Shown in pieces: positions 1 through 7,862 of a stretch of 25,514 bases of DNA. Positions within the stretch are counted from its first letter, which is position 1; each line of letters starts with the position of its first letter. A program made the translations under genes and the position numbers. Where the stretch lies: assembly GCA_016297695.1 (NCBI GenBank), contig JAEDGC010000024.1, positions 1-25,514 of the forward strand, in the 5' to 3' direction. The notes beneath the pieces were generated by a model. That model was not told where the DNA came from. It worked only from the letters and a program-made list of their open reading frames with translations, and ran no database searches. This DNA is from Bacilli bacterium (lineage in GTDB: Bacteria > Bacillota_I > Bacilli_A > RF39 > UBA660).

Positions 1-2
1 AA

Positions 3-1340
3 CTAAATATTATACCGACTAAATACTTAGTATTAGGATATATAATTTTAATATTAATAGTAGGAATTTTATTCTATCTTATATTTATTAAAAAAAATAT
101 AGTAATTAAAATAATATCAGTTATATTAATTGGATTATTATCTGGTGGATTTAACTTCATTTCAATTTACTTAAATAATACTAATGATTTTTTTGAAAGT
201 ACTCATAAATCTTATGATACTTTAAATTATTCAGTAATAGTATTAAAAGAAAGTAATTATAAGAAAATAAGTGATTTAAAAGATAAAAATATTGCTTATA
301 TAGATGATGATTATAAAAATGATATAAAAAACAATTTTAAAAAAATAAGTTATAATGAGCAATTATTTACTGATTTATCTGTTATTGCAGATGATTTGTT
401 AAATAAAAATACTGATGCTATTGTTTTGGAAGAAAGTTATTTGACTTTAGCTTATGAAGAGATAAAAGATTTTAAAGATAGTGTTAAAGTTATAGATACT
501 TTTTCTATAAAAGCTAAAGTACATAAAGAAAATAAAGATGAAAAAATAAATTTTGAAGAACCATTTGTTTTATATATTAGTGGTATTGATCAATATGGAA
601 ATGTAAATTCTGTAAGGGGTAGAAGTGATGTTAATCAACTTGTTGTTGTTAATCCTAAAACACATCATATTTTATTAGTGAATACTCCAAGAGATTATTA
701 TGTACAACTTTATAATACAACTGGTCTTCGTGATAAATTAACTCATGCAGGAATTTATGGAATAGATAAAAGTATAAAGACTTTAGAAAAATTCTATGAT
801 ATAGATATTAATTATTATTTAAGAGTTAATTTTAATAGTTTAATTAAAGTAGTAGATGTGATTGGTGGAATAGATATTTATTCTGATAAATCTTTTACAG
901 CACATACAAATAAAAGTGTTAAAGTAAAAGAAGGATGGAATTCCTTTAATGGAACACAAGCTTTAGCTTATTCAAGAGAAAGATATGCATATATTACAGG
1001 AGATCATCATAGGGGAGCTAATCAACAACAAGTAATTGAAGCAATTATTAATAAAGTAACACAATCTAGTGTTTTAATAAGTAAATATAATAGTATTTTA
1101 AATGCTTTGGATGGTACTTTTCAAACAGATATGTCTACTAATATGATTACATCATTTATTAAATATCAATTAGATAATATGCCTAAATGGGAAGTAGAAT
1201 CTATTGCAGTAACTGGATATAATAGTTCTAATTATACATATAGTATGGGAATGCGTTATAAACTATACGTTATGGAACCTGATTATAATAGTGTAGAAAA
1301 AGCTAAAAAGAAAATGAATGAGGTTTTAAATGAAAACTAA
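3..1340 (+). CDS. LCP (LytR-CpsA-Psr) family glycopolymer transferase, 5' partial
   Basis: LCP proteins attach teichoic acids or capsule to peptidoglycan on the outer face of the membrane. The frame is open from base 3 with no stop, so the gene begins before the window; a TTG at 396 is only an internal codon. 445 residues are visible. They start with two hydrophobic segments (about bases 24-95 and 100-170), then an extracellular stretch of about 100 residues resembling a periplasmic-binding-protein lobe (KKISDLKDKNIAY, LLNKNTDAIVLEES), then the LCP catalytic domain from about base 560. LCP hallmarks are RGRSD, NTPRDYYV, YSRERY and a GDHHRGANQQQ segment, giving the conserved arginines and acidic residues that bind polyprenyl pyrophosphate. 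The stop overlaps the start of the next gene by 11 bases, so it is the first visible gene of an envelope operon. The family call is firm; the polymer is unknown. Confidence 0.9.
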   Translation, partial: LNIIPTKYLVLGYIILILIVGILFYLIFIKKNIVIKIISVILIGLLSGGFNFISIYLNNTNDFFESTHKSYDTLNYSVIVLKESNYKKISDLKDKNIAYIDDDYKNDIKNNFKKISYNEQLFTDLSVIADDLLNKNTDAIVLEESYLTLAYEEIKDFKDSVKVIDTFSIKAKVHKENKDEKINFEEPFVLYISGIDQYGNVNSVRGRSDVNQLVVVNPKTHHILLVNTPRDYYVQLYNTTGLRDKLTHAGIYGIDKSIKTLEKFYDIDINYYLRVNFNSLIKVVDVIGGIDIYSDKSFTAHTNKSVKVKEGWNSFNGTQALAYSRERYAYITGDHHRGANQQQVIEAIINKVTQSSVLISKYNSILNALDGTFQTDMSTNMITSFIKYQLDNMPKWEVESIAVTGYNSSNYTYSMGMRYKLYVMEPDYNSVEKAKKKMNEVLNEN

Positions 1341-1827
1341 AAAAATCATTCTAGGAATTTTAGTGATTGCTTGGATGATTGTTATATTTATGTTTTCCCA
1401 ACAAAATGCAGTTAAAAGTCAAAATACTAGTGATAAAGTTAGTGAAAAAATAGTAGATACTGCTGCAGCTATTGCAAATAAAGAAATTACAAAACAAGAA
1501 AAGAAAAATATAATTAAAGATATGAGGTTTACAATTCGTAAAACAGCACACTTTACATTATATTTTGTATTAGGAATTTTAGTTTATTTATTACTAAATG
1601 AATGTAATGTTTCTAAAAAAATTATATTGTCTTTAATTATATGTATAATCTATGCAACAAGTGATGAACTACATCAATTGTTTATAAATCAAAGGACTGC
1701 TAAAGTATTTGATGTATTTATAGATACTTTAGGTAGTTTAGTAGGAATAATACTTTGCAATCTAGTTAAATTAGTAGTTGCAAAAGTCAAAAAAAATGCT
1801 ATAATAGACGGAAATTTAGGGGGTTAA
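1330..1827 (+). CDS. VanZ-like membrane protein
   Basis: A 165-residue membrane protein of the VanZ-like family (PF04892 type), whose biochemical role is not settled. Family marks are FSQQ just after the first membrane helix (residues 22-25), RKTAHF (70-75), SDELHQLF (111-118) and DTLGSLVG (132-139), with helices at about 5-22, 73-90, 97-112 and 130-150. A charged loop at residues 28-68 probably lies outside the membrane. The ATG lies within the last 11 bases of the LCP gene, so translation is probably coupled. VanZ relatives are associated with glycopeptide resistance and envelope functions; here the setting (LCP before, CpsC/D/B after) points to polysaccharide or wall work, not to vancomycin resistance. 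Family confidence is high, function low. Confidence 0.85.
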   Translation: MKTKKIILGILVIAWMIVIFMFSQQNAVKSQNTSDKVSEKIVDTAAAIANKEITKQEKKNIIKDMRFTIRKTAHFTLYFVLGILVYLLLNECNVSKKIILSLIICIIYATSDELHQLFINQRTAKVFDVFIDTLGSLVGIILCNLVKLVVAKVKKNAIIDGNLGG

Positions 1828-1829
1828 TT

Positions 1830-2534
1830 ATGGAAGAAATTAATTTACGTGATTTATTTAATTATTATAAAAGTAAAATAGTCTATATAATATTGGTTGT
1901 AATAATAATAACTGGTTGTGGTGTTTTATATAAAACATTATTAGAAAAACCAAAATATGAATCAACTACATCTTTAATACTTGCTGGTTTTAATCAAAAT
2001 GATACAACTTCATCTATTGATAATAATGAACTTACTATTAATCAAAAATTAGTATCAACTTATCAACAAATTGCTAAAAGTGATAAGGTATTATCACAAG
2101 TTATTAAAGAATTAAAGTTAGATTATAAATTAGAAGATTTAGCTGATCATATTACAGTTAGTAGTGTTACAGATACAGAAATTATTGAAATAACTGTTTT
2201 TGATACTAATGCTAAAAGAGCACATAAAATAGTTTCTAAAATAGCAGAAGTATTTAGTGAAGAAGTTAAAGAAATTTATAATGTTAGTAATGTTAGTATT
2301 TTAGATGAAGCAAGAATTGCTAAAGAAAAATCTAATTTAAGTTTAACAAAATCGATAATTATATTTATTGCAGTAGGAACTATTTTAGGACTTGGAATTA
2401 TAACTGTATATTTTTACTTTGATACAACAATTAAAACTTCAGAACAAATAGAAGCTAAGTTTGATATTCCAGTACTTGGTTCAATTCCAAATTTTGATAA
2501 TAAAGGTTCTAAAAAGAAAAGGGGGAGAAAATAA
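1830..2534 (+). CDS. Wzz/CpsC-type polysaccharide co-polymerase, membrane adaptor of tyrosine kinase
   Basis: 234 residues, with the family layout: a short cytoplasmic start, membrane helix 1 at about 16-36, an extracellular domain of about 135 residues, helix 2 at about 175-197, and a short cytoplasmic tail with the typical SEQIEAKFDIPVLGSIPNFD end (204-223) and a basic finish. In Gram-positives this protein (CpsC, CapA, YveK) sets chain length and activates the separate BY-kinase through its tail. Here the kinase gene follows at once, with one base shared between stop and start, which fits a two-part kinase. A GGGGG-type ribosome site precedes the ATG, with only 2 bases separating it from the VanZ-like gene. 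Co-polymerase family is clear; the polymer is unknown. Confidence 0.87.
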   Translation: MEEINLRDLFNYYKSKIVYIILVVIIITGCGVLYKTLLEKPKYESTTSLILAGFNQNDTTSSIDNNELTINQKLVSTYQQIAKSDKVLSQVIKELKLDYKLEDLADHITVSSVTDTEIIEITVFDTNAKRAHKIVSKIAEVFSEEVKEIYNVSNVSILDEARIAKEKSNLSLTKSIIIFIAVGTILGLGIITVYFYFDTTIKTSEQIEAKFDIPVLGSIPNFDNKGSKKKRGRK

Positions 2535-3220
2535 TGGATGAATTAATCGTTAAGAAAAATCCAAAATCTTCTATTGCAGAGGCAATACGTGTAATTAGAA
2601 CGAATATTCAATTTTCTCTTAAATTGAAAAAAGGAAAAACAATTTTAGTTACTTCATCAATTCAAGGAGAAGGTAAAAGTTTTGTTAGCGCTAATTTAGC
2701 AGTTTCATTTGCTCAAAAAAATTTAAAAGTATTATTAGTTGATAGTGATTTAAGACTTGGAAGATTACATCGAATTTTTAAAACATCTAATCAAAAAGGA
2801 TTTTCTAATCTTTTAGTAGAAGATGATCCTTCTAATTATAAAGACTACATTAAAGAAACAAAAGTAGAAAACTTATCATTTATATCTCGTGGAACAGTTC
2901 CACCAAATCCAAGCGAATTACTAGATAGTGAAAATGCTAAAAAATTTATTGCAAGTGCTTCTAAAGATTTTGATATTATTATATTTGATGGTACACCTAT
3001 TAATGGTTTAACTGACTCTTTAGTATTTACAAAATATGTTCAAAAAGTAGTAGTTGTAAGTGCTGCTAATTATACAAAAATGAATTTTTTAGAAAATACA
3101 ATTAATAGTTTAAAAAAATTAGATGTTGATATTGCTGGAATTATTTTAAATAAAGTTCCAAAAACATTATCTAGCTCTTATTATGGCGGATATTACGGTG
3201 GATATTACACCAGTAAATAA
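2534..3220 (+). CDS. CpsD/CapB-type bacterial tyrosine kinase
   Basis: 228-residue cytoplasmic BY-kinase, which autophosphorylates on tyrosine and controls polysaccharide assembly together with the upstream membrane adaptor. Visible motifs are Walker A around GEGKS (45-49), Walker A' LLVDSDLR (67-74), Walker B IIIFDGTP (148-155), and a C-terminal tyrosine cluster YYGGYYGGYY (216-225) with six tyrosines, the usual autophosphorylation site. Length matches the stand-alone Gram-positive form, as opposed to the fused proteobacterial Wzc. The cognate phosphatase gene follows 3 bases downstream, so kinase, activator and phosphatase are all in one operon. MinD/ParA ATPases share the P-loop, but the tyrosine tail and neighbours settle the call. 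Confidence 0.92.
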   Translation: MDELIVKKNPKSSIAEAIRVIRTNIQFSLKLKKGKTILVTSSIQGEGKSFVSANLAVSFAQKNLKVLLVDSDLRLGRLHRIFKTSNQKGFSNLLVEDDPSNYKDYIKETKVENLSFISRGTVPPNPSELLDSENAKKFIASASKDFDIIIFDGTPINGLTDSLVFTKYVQKVVVVSAANYTKMNFLENTINSLKKLDVDIAGIILNKVPKTLSSSYYGGYYGGYYTSK

Positions 3221-3223
3221 ATT

Positions 3224-3952
3224 ATGATAGATATTCATAATCATGTTTTGTTTGGAATAGATGATGGTGCTAAAGATATAGAAGAAAGTATATCTATATT
3301 AGAGAAAATGTCTTCAATTGGATATACTTCTGTTATAGCAACCCCTCATTATATCTCCAATGATTTATATGATGCCAATAATAAGAAGAAAAAAGAGATA
3401 ATAGAAATATTAAAGGAAAAGTTAAAAGAAAAAAATATAAAAATAGATTTATATTTGGGTAATGAAATATTTATTCAAAATCATATAGATAAAAAGATTA
3501 TTAGAGGAAAAATTTATACTTTAAATAATTCAAGTTATATGTTGATTGAATTACCTTTAAATGAAAAATTGAATTGTGATTTAGATATATTATATGAACT
3601 AATAAATCAGGGAGCTAAAGTAATTCTTGCTCATCCTGAAAGATACAGAATTTTTCAAAATAATATAGAAGAATTAGAAAAATATTTAGATTTAGGAATT
3701 TTATTACAAGGAAATATTGATGCATTAAGTGGTAAATACGGAAATTATGCGAAAAAGATATTTAAAACTCTTTTGAAAAATAGGCAATACTTTACTTTAG
3801 CAAGTGATATTCACCATAGTAATACAGAGTATTTTAAAAGATTTCCAAATTTAAAGAAGAAAGTAATTAAATTAACTGATGAAGATTATTTTAATAAATT
3901 ATGTATTTATAATCCTCAAAAAATAATAGATAATAATGTTGAAATAGATTAA
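3224..3952 (+). CDS. CpsB/CapC-type PHP-family protein tyrosine phosphatase
   Basis: 242-residue metal-dependent phosphatase of the PHP fold that removes phosphate from CpsD-type kinases. Metal ligands are visible in family order: DIHNH at 3-7, ATPHY with H42, GNE with E81, LAHPER with H137, and ASDIHH with D195 and H197. Length is usual for the family. It is the last gene of the LCP-VanZ-CpsC-CpsD-CpsB operon; its stop codon falls inside the loop of a terminator hairpin. No strong ribosome site precedes the ATG, which sits 3 bases after the kinase stop, so it may rely on translational coupling. In streptococci the order is usually CpsA-B-C-D; here the phosphatase is last. Confidence 0.9.
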   Translation: MIDIHNHVLFGIDDGAKDIEESISILEKMSSIGYTSVIATPHYISNDLYDANNKKKKEIIEILKEKLKEKNIKIDLYLGNEIFIQNHIDKKIIRGKIYTLNNSSYMLIELPLNEKLNCDLDILYELINQGAKVILAHPERYRIFQNNIEELEKYLDLGILLQGNIDALSGKYGNYAKKIFKTLLKNRQYFTLASDIHHSNTEYFKRFPNLKKKVIKLTDEDYFNKLCIYNPQKIIDNNVEID

Positions 3953-3966
3953 ATATCTATTTTTTT
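3943..3966 (+). terminator. Intrinsic terminator of the polysaccharide operon
   Basis: A perfect 7-bp stem AATAGAT / ATCTATT with a 5-base loop is followed by a run of T. The stop codon of the phosphatase gene (3950-3952) lies in the loop. Confidence 0.75.
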
Positions 3967-4000
3967 ATTGTAGTTTAAAATAAAAAATAAATTGATTTAT

Positions 4001-4260
4001 ATGAAAACTGTTAATAATTATTTTATTAATTTAGAAAATAAAGAATTAAAAATACAATTAAATGATGATTATGATAATCCTATAAAAATAGATGATATTG
4101 TTTTAAATTATTTTAGTGTTTAATAAAAGGATTAAAAAATATTGTAAATGTTATCCCGGTAAAAGGTGGTATATTTAGTGGTAGTATGGAAGCGATATTT
4201 GTATATATTGATGGCAATATGTTTGATGTAGATGGAGACGAAGTAAGACAATTAAATTAA
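4001..4260 (+). pseudogene. Possible frameshifted remnant of a small protein gene
   Basis: This fills the 427-base stretch between the phosphatase gene and the CIRCE promoter. One frame reads 40 residues from ATG at 4001 to TAA at 4121 (acidic, with NDDYDNPIKIDDIVLNYF). A second frame, open from 4117 to TAA at 4258, reads about 46 residues (VIPVKGGIFSGSMEAIFVYI, then DGNMFDVDGDEVRQLN) and has no good start of its own. The two segments abut, so the simplest reading is one gene of about 85 codons broken by an indel near 4115-4130. No convincing ribosome site or homologue was recognised. It could equally be non-coding sequence with chance frames. Confidence 0.3.
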
Positions 4261-4293
4261 AATTAAAGTAAAAAAATAGCAAAAAATGTAAAA

Positions 4294-4321
4294 TTAGCAC
4301 TTTAGGGTTGACAAGTGCTAA
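4294..4321 (+). promoter_or_regulatory. CIRCE operator 1 (HrcA binding site), overlapping -35
   Basis: Inverted repeat TTAGCACTT (4294-4302) and AAGTGCTAA (4313-4321). Consensus CIRCE has a 9-base spacer; here the spacer is 10 bases. The -35 box lies in the spacer and right arm, so bound HrcA would exclude RNA polymerase. Confidence 0.88.
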
Positions 4322-4336
4322 TTTTTTACATATAAT
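4308..4336 (+). promoter_or_regulatory. Sigma-A promoter of the hrcA heat-shock operon
   Basis: Perfect consensus boxes TTGACA (4308-4313) and TATAAT (4331-4336) with an optimal 17-base spacer. The start point is expected near 4343, at the left end of the second CIRCE. Confidence 0.9.
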
Positions 4337-4340
4337 GATA

Positions 4341-4367
4341 TTAGCACTTAGGAAAATGTAGTGCTAA
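4341..4367 (+). promoter_or_regulatory. CIRCE operator 2 (HrcA binding site), at the transcription start
   Basis: TTAGCACTT (4341-4349), a 9-base spacer, then TAGTGCTAA (4359-4367), the canonical spacing. It lies just after the -10 box and just before the hrcA ribosome site (AAGGTG), so it is also present in the 5' end of the mRNA. Confidence 0.92.
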
Positions 4368-4379
4368 GAAGGTGAAAAA

Positions 4380-5381
4380 GTGGAAGAAAGGCAAAAAGAA
4401 CTATTAAAGATTATAGTTGAATCTTATATTAAAACTTGTAAGCCTGTTGGTAGTAAATCATTATGTGATGCCTTAGAATTATCTAGTGCAACTATTCGTA
4501 ATGAAATGGCAGTACTTGAAAATTTAGGATATTTGGAAAAATGCCATGTCTCTTCTGGTAGAATTCCAAGTGAAAAAGGCTATAAGTATTATGTTGATAA
4601 CTTAATGAAGCCAAAAGAACTTACAGGAGAAGATGTTTTAAAGTTACAAACAATATTTAGAAATAATGACTTGGAACTTAGTGATACAATAAATAGATGT
4701 GTTGAAATCATAAGTGATATTACAAATTATACTAGTATTGTTTTAGGTAAAAAATCAGAAGATAATTATTTACAACAAGTAAGTATTGTGCCACTTCCAG
4801 AAAATAAAATAGTAGCGGTAGTATGTACTAATAGAGGTATTGTTGAAAATAAACAATTTAATATACCATCAACTATTTCTATTGAAGAATTGGTAAAAAC
4901 AAGCGAAATTATCAATAAAATGTTAATTGGAACACCAATTAATGAAGTTTCTGAAAGATTGGAATTTGATATTAAACCAATTATTAGTAAAAAAATTAAA
5001 CAATATGAAACAGTGTATAACATTTTTCATGATGCATTTGATGATTTTGTTGAACAGTCTACCAATGTTCATTTTGGAGGAAAAACAAAAATTTTTGATC
5101 AACCAGAATACAACAATATTAATGAAATAAAAAGACTTGCAAATAAATTTGAAGATGATAATTTTATTAGAAATATTGAAGAAAATAAAGATGGCGTTAA
5201 CATCTATATTGGTGATGAAAATGAGTTTGATTCAAATGTGACAGTAGTCAAAAGTACATATAATGTTAATGGTGAAAAAGGTACAATTGCTATTATAGGA
5301 CCTAAGAGAATGGAATATGATAAAGTTGTAGGGCTTCTTTCATACATTACCCAAAATTTAGAAAGTCATGGTGATAAGTAA
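4380..5381 (+). CDS. hrcA: Heat-inducible transcription repressor HrcA
   Basis: 333-residue repressor that binds CIRCE and keeps the groE/dnaK chaperone genes low until heat or misfolded protein titrates GroEL. The N-terminal winged helix (about 1-70) carries KPVGSKSLCD and SSATIRNEMAVLENLGYLEK, and the family signature SSGRIPSEKGYKYYVD is at 58-73; the rest is the GAF-like dimer domain ending in TIAIIGPKRMEYDKVVGLL. Length is normal. The start is GTG at 4380, set by AAGGTG 6-11 bases upstream. First gene of the chaperone operon and directly behind two CIRCE sites, so it represses itself. Confidence 0.97.
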   Translation: MEERQKELLKIIVESYIKTCKPVGSKSLCDALELSSATIRNEMAVLENLGYLEKCHVSSGRIPSEKGYKYYVDNLMKPKELTGEDVLKLQTIFRNNDLELSDTINRCVEIISDITNYTSIVLGKKSEDNYLQQVSIVPLPENKIVAVVCTNRGIVENKQFNIPSTISIEELVKTSEIINKMLIGTPINEVSERLEFDIKPIISKKIKQYETVYNIFHDAFDDFVEQSTNVHFGGKTKIFDQPEYNNINEIKRLANKFEDDNFIRNIEENKDGVNIYIGDENEFDSNVTVVKSTYNVNGEKGTIAIIGPKRMEYDKVVGLLSYITQNLESHGDK

Positions 5382-5382
5382 A

Positions 5383-5955
5383 GTGGACGAAAAAAAGATA
5401 AATGATGAAATAAAAGAAACAGAAAAAAAAGAAAATGTAAAAAAAGAAGAGAAAAAAAATATAAAAGAAGAAAATAAAAAAGTAAAAAAAGAAAAAATTG
5501 ACAAAGAAAAAGAAACATTAAAAAATAAAAATGCAGAATTAAATGATAAAATTTTAAGAATTTCTGCTGAAATGCAAAATATGAAAAGAAGATATGAAGA
5601 AGAAATATCTAGAATTTATAAGTATGATGGAGAAGATATAATTAAACAATTATTAACTATTGTAGATAATTTTGAAAGAGCAATTATGCTTGATGATGAA
5701 AATTTGACAGATGAATTATCAAAATTCTTAAGTGGTTTTAAAATGATTTATACAAATTTAGTTAATATATTAAATAGTAAGGGCGTTAAAGAAATTGAAT
5801 GTCAAGGAAAAGAATTTGATCCTCATACTATGCAAGCAGTATTAACTGACAAGATTGAAAATATGGAAAGTAACCATGTAATAGAAGTATTACAAAAAGG
5901 TTATATATATAATGAAAAAGTAATAAGACCAGCCATGGTCAAGGTAAATGAATAG
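5383..5955 (+). CDS. grpE: Nucleotide exchange factor GrpE
   Basis: Co-chaperone that releases ADP from DnaK. The C-terminal half has the family pattern: QNMKRRYEEE in the long helix, TIVDNFERA, the KEFDPHTMQAV loop, and a GYIYNEKVIRPAMVKV finish. The first 50 or so residues are almost only Lys, Glu and Asn, a disordered or coiled extension longer than in many homologues. Two starts are possible: ATG at 5368, which overlaps hrcA by 14 bases and has a poor ribosome site, or GTG at 5383, with GGTGAT 8 bases upstream. I prefer GTG at 5383 (190 residues, starting MDEKK), which sits one base after the hrcA stop. Second gene of the CIRCE-controlled operon. Confidence 0.93.
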   Translation: MDEKKINDEIKETEKKENVKKEEKKNIKEENKKVKKEKIDKEKETLKNKNAELNDKILRISAEMQNMKRRYEEEISRIYKYDGEDIIKQLLTIVDNFERAIMLDDENLTDELSKFLSGFKMIYTNLVNILNSKGVKEIECQGKEFDPHTMQAVLTDKIENMESNHVIEVLQKGYIYNEKVIRPAMVKVNE

Positions 5956-5969
5956 GGAGATGATTAATA

Positions 5970-7802
5970 ATGGCAAAAATTATAGGTATAGATTTAGGTA
6001 CAACAAATAGTTGTGTATCAGTTTTAGAGGGTGGAGAACCAAAAGTTATTCCTAACTCTGAAGGAAATAGAACTACTCCTTCTGTAGTAGCATTTAAAGG
6101 TGATGATGAATTAGTTGGAGAAACTGCTAAAAGACAAGCAGTTACTAATGTAAAAAATACTATTTCTTCTATTAAAAGATATATGGGTACTGATAAAAAA
6201 GTAGAAGCTAATGGTAAAAAATGGACACCACAAGAAATTAGTGCAAAAATATTAATGAAATTAAAGAAAGATGCTGAAAGTTACTTAGGAGAAAAAGTAA
6301 CTCAAGCAGTTATTACTGTACCAGCATATTTTAATGATGCTCAAAGACAAGCAACTAAAGATGCAGGTAAAATTGCTGGTTTAAAAGTTGAAAGAATTAT
6401 CAATGAACCAACTGCTGCAGCTTTAGCATATGGTTTAGATAAACAAGAAAAATTACAAACTATTTTAGTTTATGATTTAGGTGGTGGAACATTCGATGTA
6501 TCTATCCTAGAATTAGGTGACGGTGTATTTGAAGTTAAAGCTACTAGTGGTAATAATAAATTAGGTGGAGATGACTTCGATGAAAGAATTATTGATTATC
6601 TAGTAGACGAATTTAAAAAAGAAAATGGCTTAGATTTATCTAAAGATAAAATGGCAATGCAACGTTTAAAAGATGCTGCTGAAAAAGCTAAAAAAGATTT
6701 ATCTGGTATGACAAATGCTCAAATTAGTTTACCATTTATAGCTCAAAATGATGAAGGTCCAGTTCATATGGAAATGACTTTGTCTAAAGCTAAATTCGAA
6801 GATTTATGTCGTGATTTATTTGATTCTACTTTAGAACCAGTAAGAAAAGCAATGAAAGATGCTAAACTTTCTAAAAATGATATTGATGAGGTTATTCTTG
6901 TTGGTGGATCAACACGTATTCCATATATTCAAGAATTAGTTAAAAAAGAATTAGGTAAAGAACCTCATAAAGGTGTTAACCCTGATGAAGTAGTAGCTAT
7001 GGGTGCTGCTATTCAAGGTGGAGTTTTAACTGGAGAAGTTGAAGATTTAGTTTTACTAGACGTAACACCACTTTCACTTGGTATTGAAACTCTTGGTGGT
7101 GTATGTACTGTATTAATTCCAAGAAATACAACTATTCCAACAAGTAAATCACAAGTATTTTCTACAGCAGTAGATAATCAACCTGCAGTAGATATTCATA
7201 TTTTACAAGGTGAAAGACCAATGGCTGCAGATAATAAAACTTTAGGAAACTTCCAACTTGCTAATATACCTCCAGCAAGACGTGGAGTACCTCAAATTGA
7301 AGTTAAATTTGATATAGATGCTAATGGCATTGTTAATGTTACTGCAAAAGACTTAGGAACAAATAAAGAACAATCAATTACAATTACATCTTCTACTAAC
7401 TTAACAGATGATGAAATTGATAAAATGATGAAAGAAGCAGAAGCAAATAAAGAAGCTGATGAAAAGAGAAAAGAAGAAGCTGGAATTAGAAATGATGCTG
7501 ACTCATTAGTATTTGCAACAGAAAGTGCTTTAAAAGATCTTGGTGATAAAGCTGATAAAAAAGATAAAGAAGAAGCAGAAAAGAAATTAGAAGAATTAAA
7601 AGAAGCTTTAAAAGGTGAAGATACTGATGATATCAAAGCTAAAACTGAAAGCTTACAAGAAGTTGCTATGAAACTTGCTCAAAAAGTTTATGAAAATGCA
7701 GCTAAAGAACAACAAGAAAATGCAAATGCTGATGCTACAGATTCTAAAGAAGAATCTAAAAAAGATGATGACGTAGAAGAAGCAAGCTACGAAGAAAAAT
7801 AA
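5970..7802 (+). CDS. dnaK: Molecular chaperone DnaK (Hsp70)
   Basis: 610-residue Hsp70 that folds client proteins through ATP cycles with DnaJ and GrpE. The nucleotide-binding domain starts with IIGIDLGTTNSCVSV (4-18) and has the phosphate-2 loop VYDLGGGTFDVSILE and VILVGGSTRIPYIQ. The linker LVLLDVTPLSLG begins near residue 360, followed by the substrate domain (QVFSTAVDNQPAVDI) and the helical lid. The acidic tail is rich in Asp, Glu and Lys and ends in EEASYEEK. Length is standard. GGGAGATGAT precedes the ATG. Codons are noticeably biased (GTA, GCT, GGT, TTA), as expected for a highly expressed gene. Third gene of the heat-shock operon. Confidence 0.98.
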   Translation: MAKIIGIDLGTTNSCVSVLEGGEPKVIPNSEGNRTTPSVVAFKGDDELVGETAKRQAVTNVKNTISSIKRYMGTDKKVEANGKKWTPQEISAKILMKLKKDAESYLGEKVTQAVITVPAYFNDAQRQATKDAGKIAGLKVERIINEPTAAALAYGLDKQEKLQTILVYDLGGGTFDVSILELGDGVFEVKATSGNNKLGGDDFDERIIDYLVDEFKKENGLDLSKDKMAMQRLKDAAEKAKKDLSGMTNAQISLPFIAQNDEGPVHMEMTLSKAKFEDLCRDLFDSTLEPVRKAMKDAKLSKNDIDEVILVGGSTRIPYIQELVKKELGKEPHKGVNPDEVVAMGAAIQGGVLTGEVEDLVLLDVTPLSLGIETLGGVCTVLIPRNTTIPTSKSQVFSTAVDNQPAVDIHILQGERPMAADNKTLGNFQLANIPPARRGVPQIEVKFDIDANGIVNVTAKDLGTNKEQSITITSSTNLTDDEIDKMMKEAEANKEADEKRKEEAGIRNDADSLVFATESALKDLGDKADKKDKEEAEKKLEELKEALKGEDTDDIKAKTESLQEVAMKLAQKVYENAAKEQQENANADATDSKEESKKDDDVEEASYEEK

Positions 7803-7813
7803 AATAAGAAATT

Positions 7814-7840
7814 AGGTTCTAGGTAACTAGAACCTTAATT
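7814..7840 (+). terminator. Hairpin between dnaK and pepF, possible partial terminator
   Basis: Perfect 9-bp stem AGGTTCTAG / CTAGAACCT with a GTAA loop (7823-7826). The following TTAATTTTGA is a poor T-tract, so it more likely gives partial termination or protects the upstream mRNA 3' end, leaving pepF and dnaJ at a lower level. Confidence 0.5.
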
Positions 7841-7862
7841 TTGATTATTATGGAGGAATCGA

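Noticed and set aside
7292..7636. 114-codon minus-strand frame, Ser/Phe/Leu-rich
   Set aside because: It is the exact complement of the dnaK lid region, has no ribosome site and a low-complexity composition caused by dnaK codon bias.
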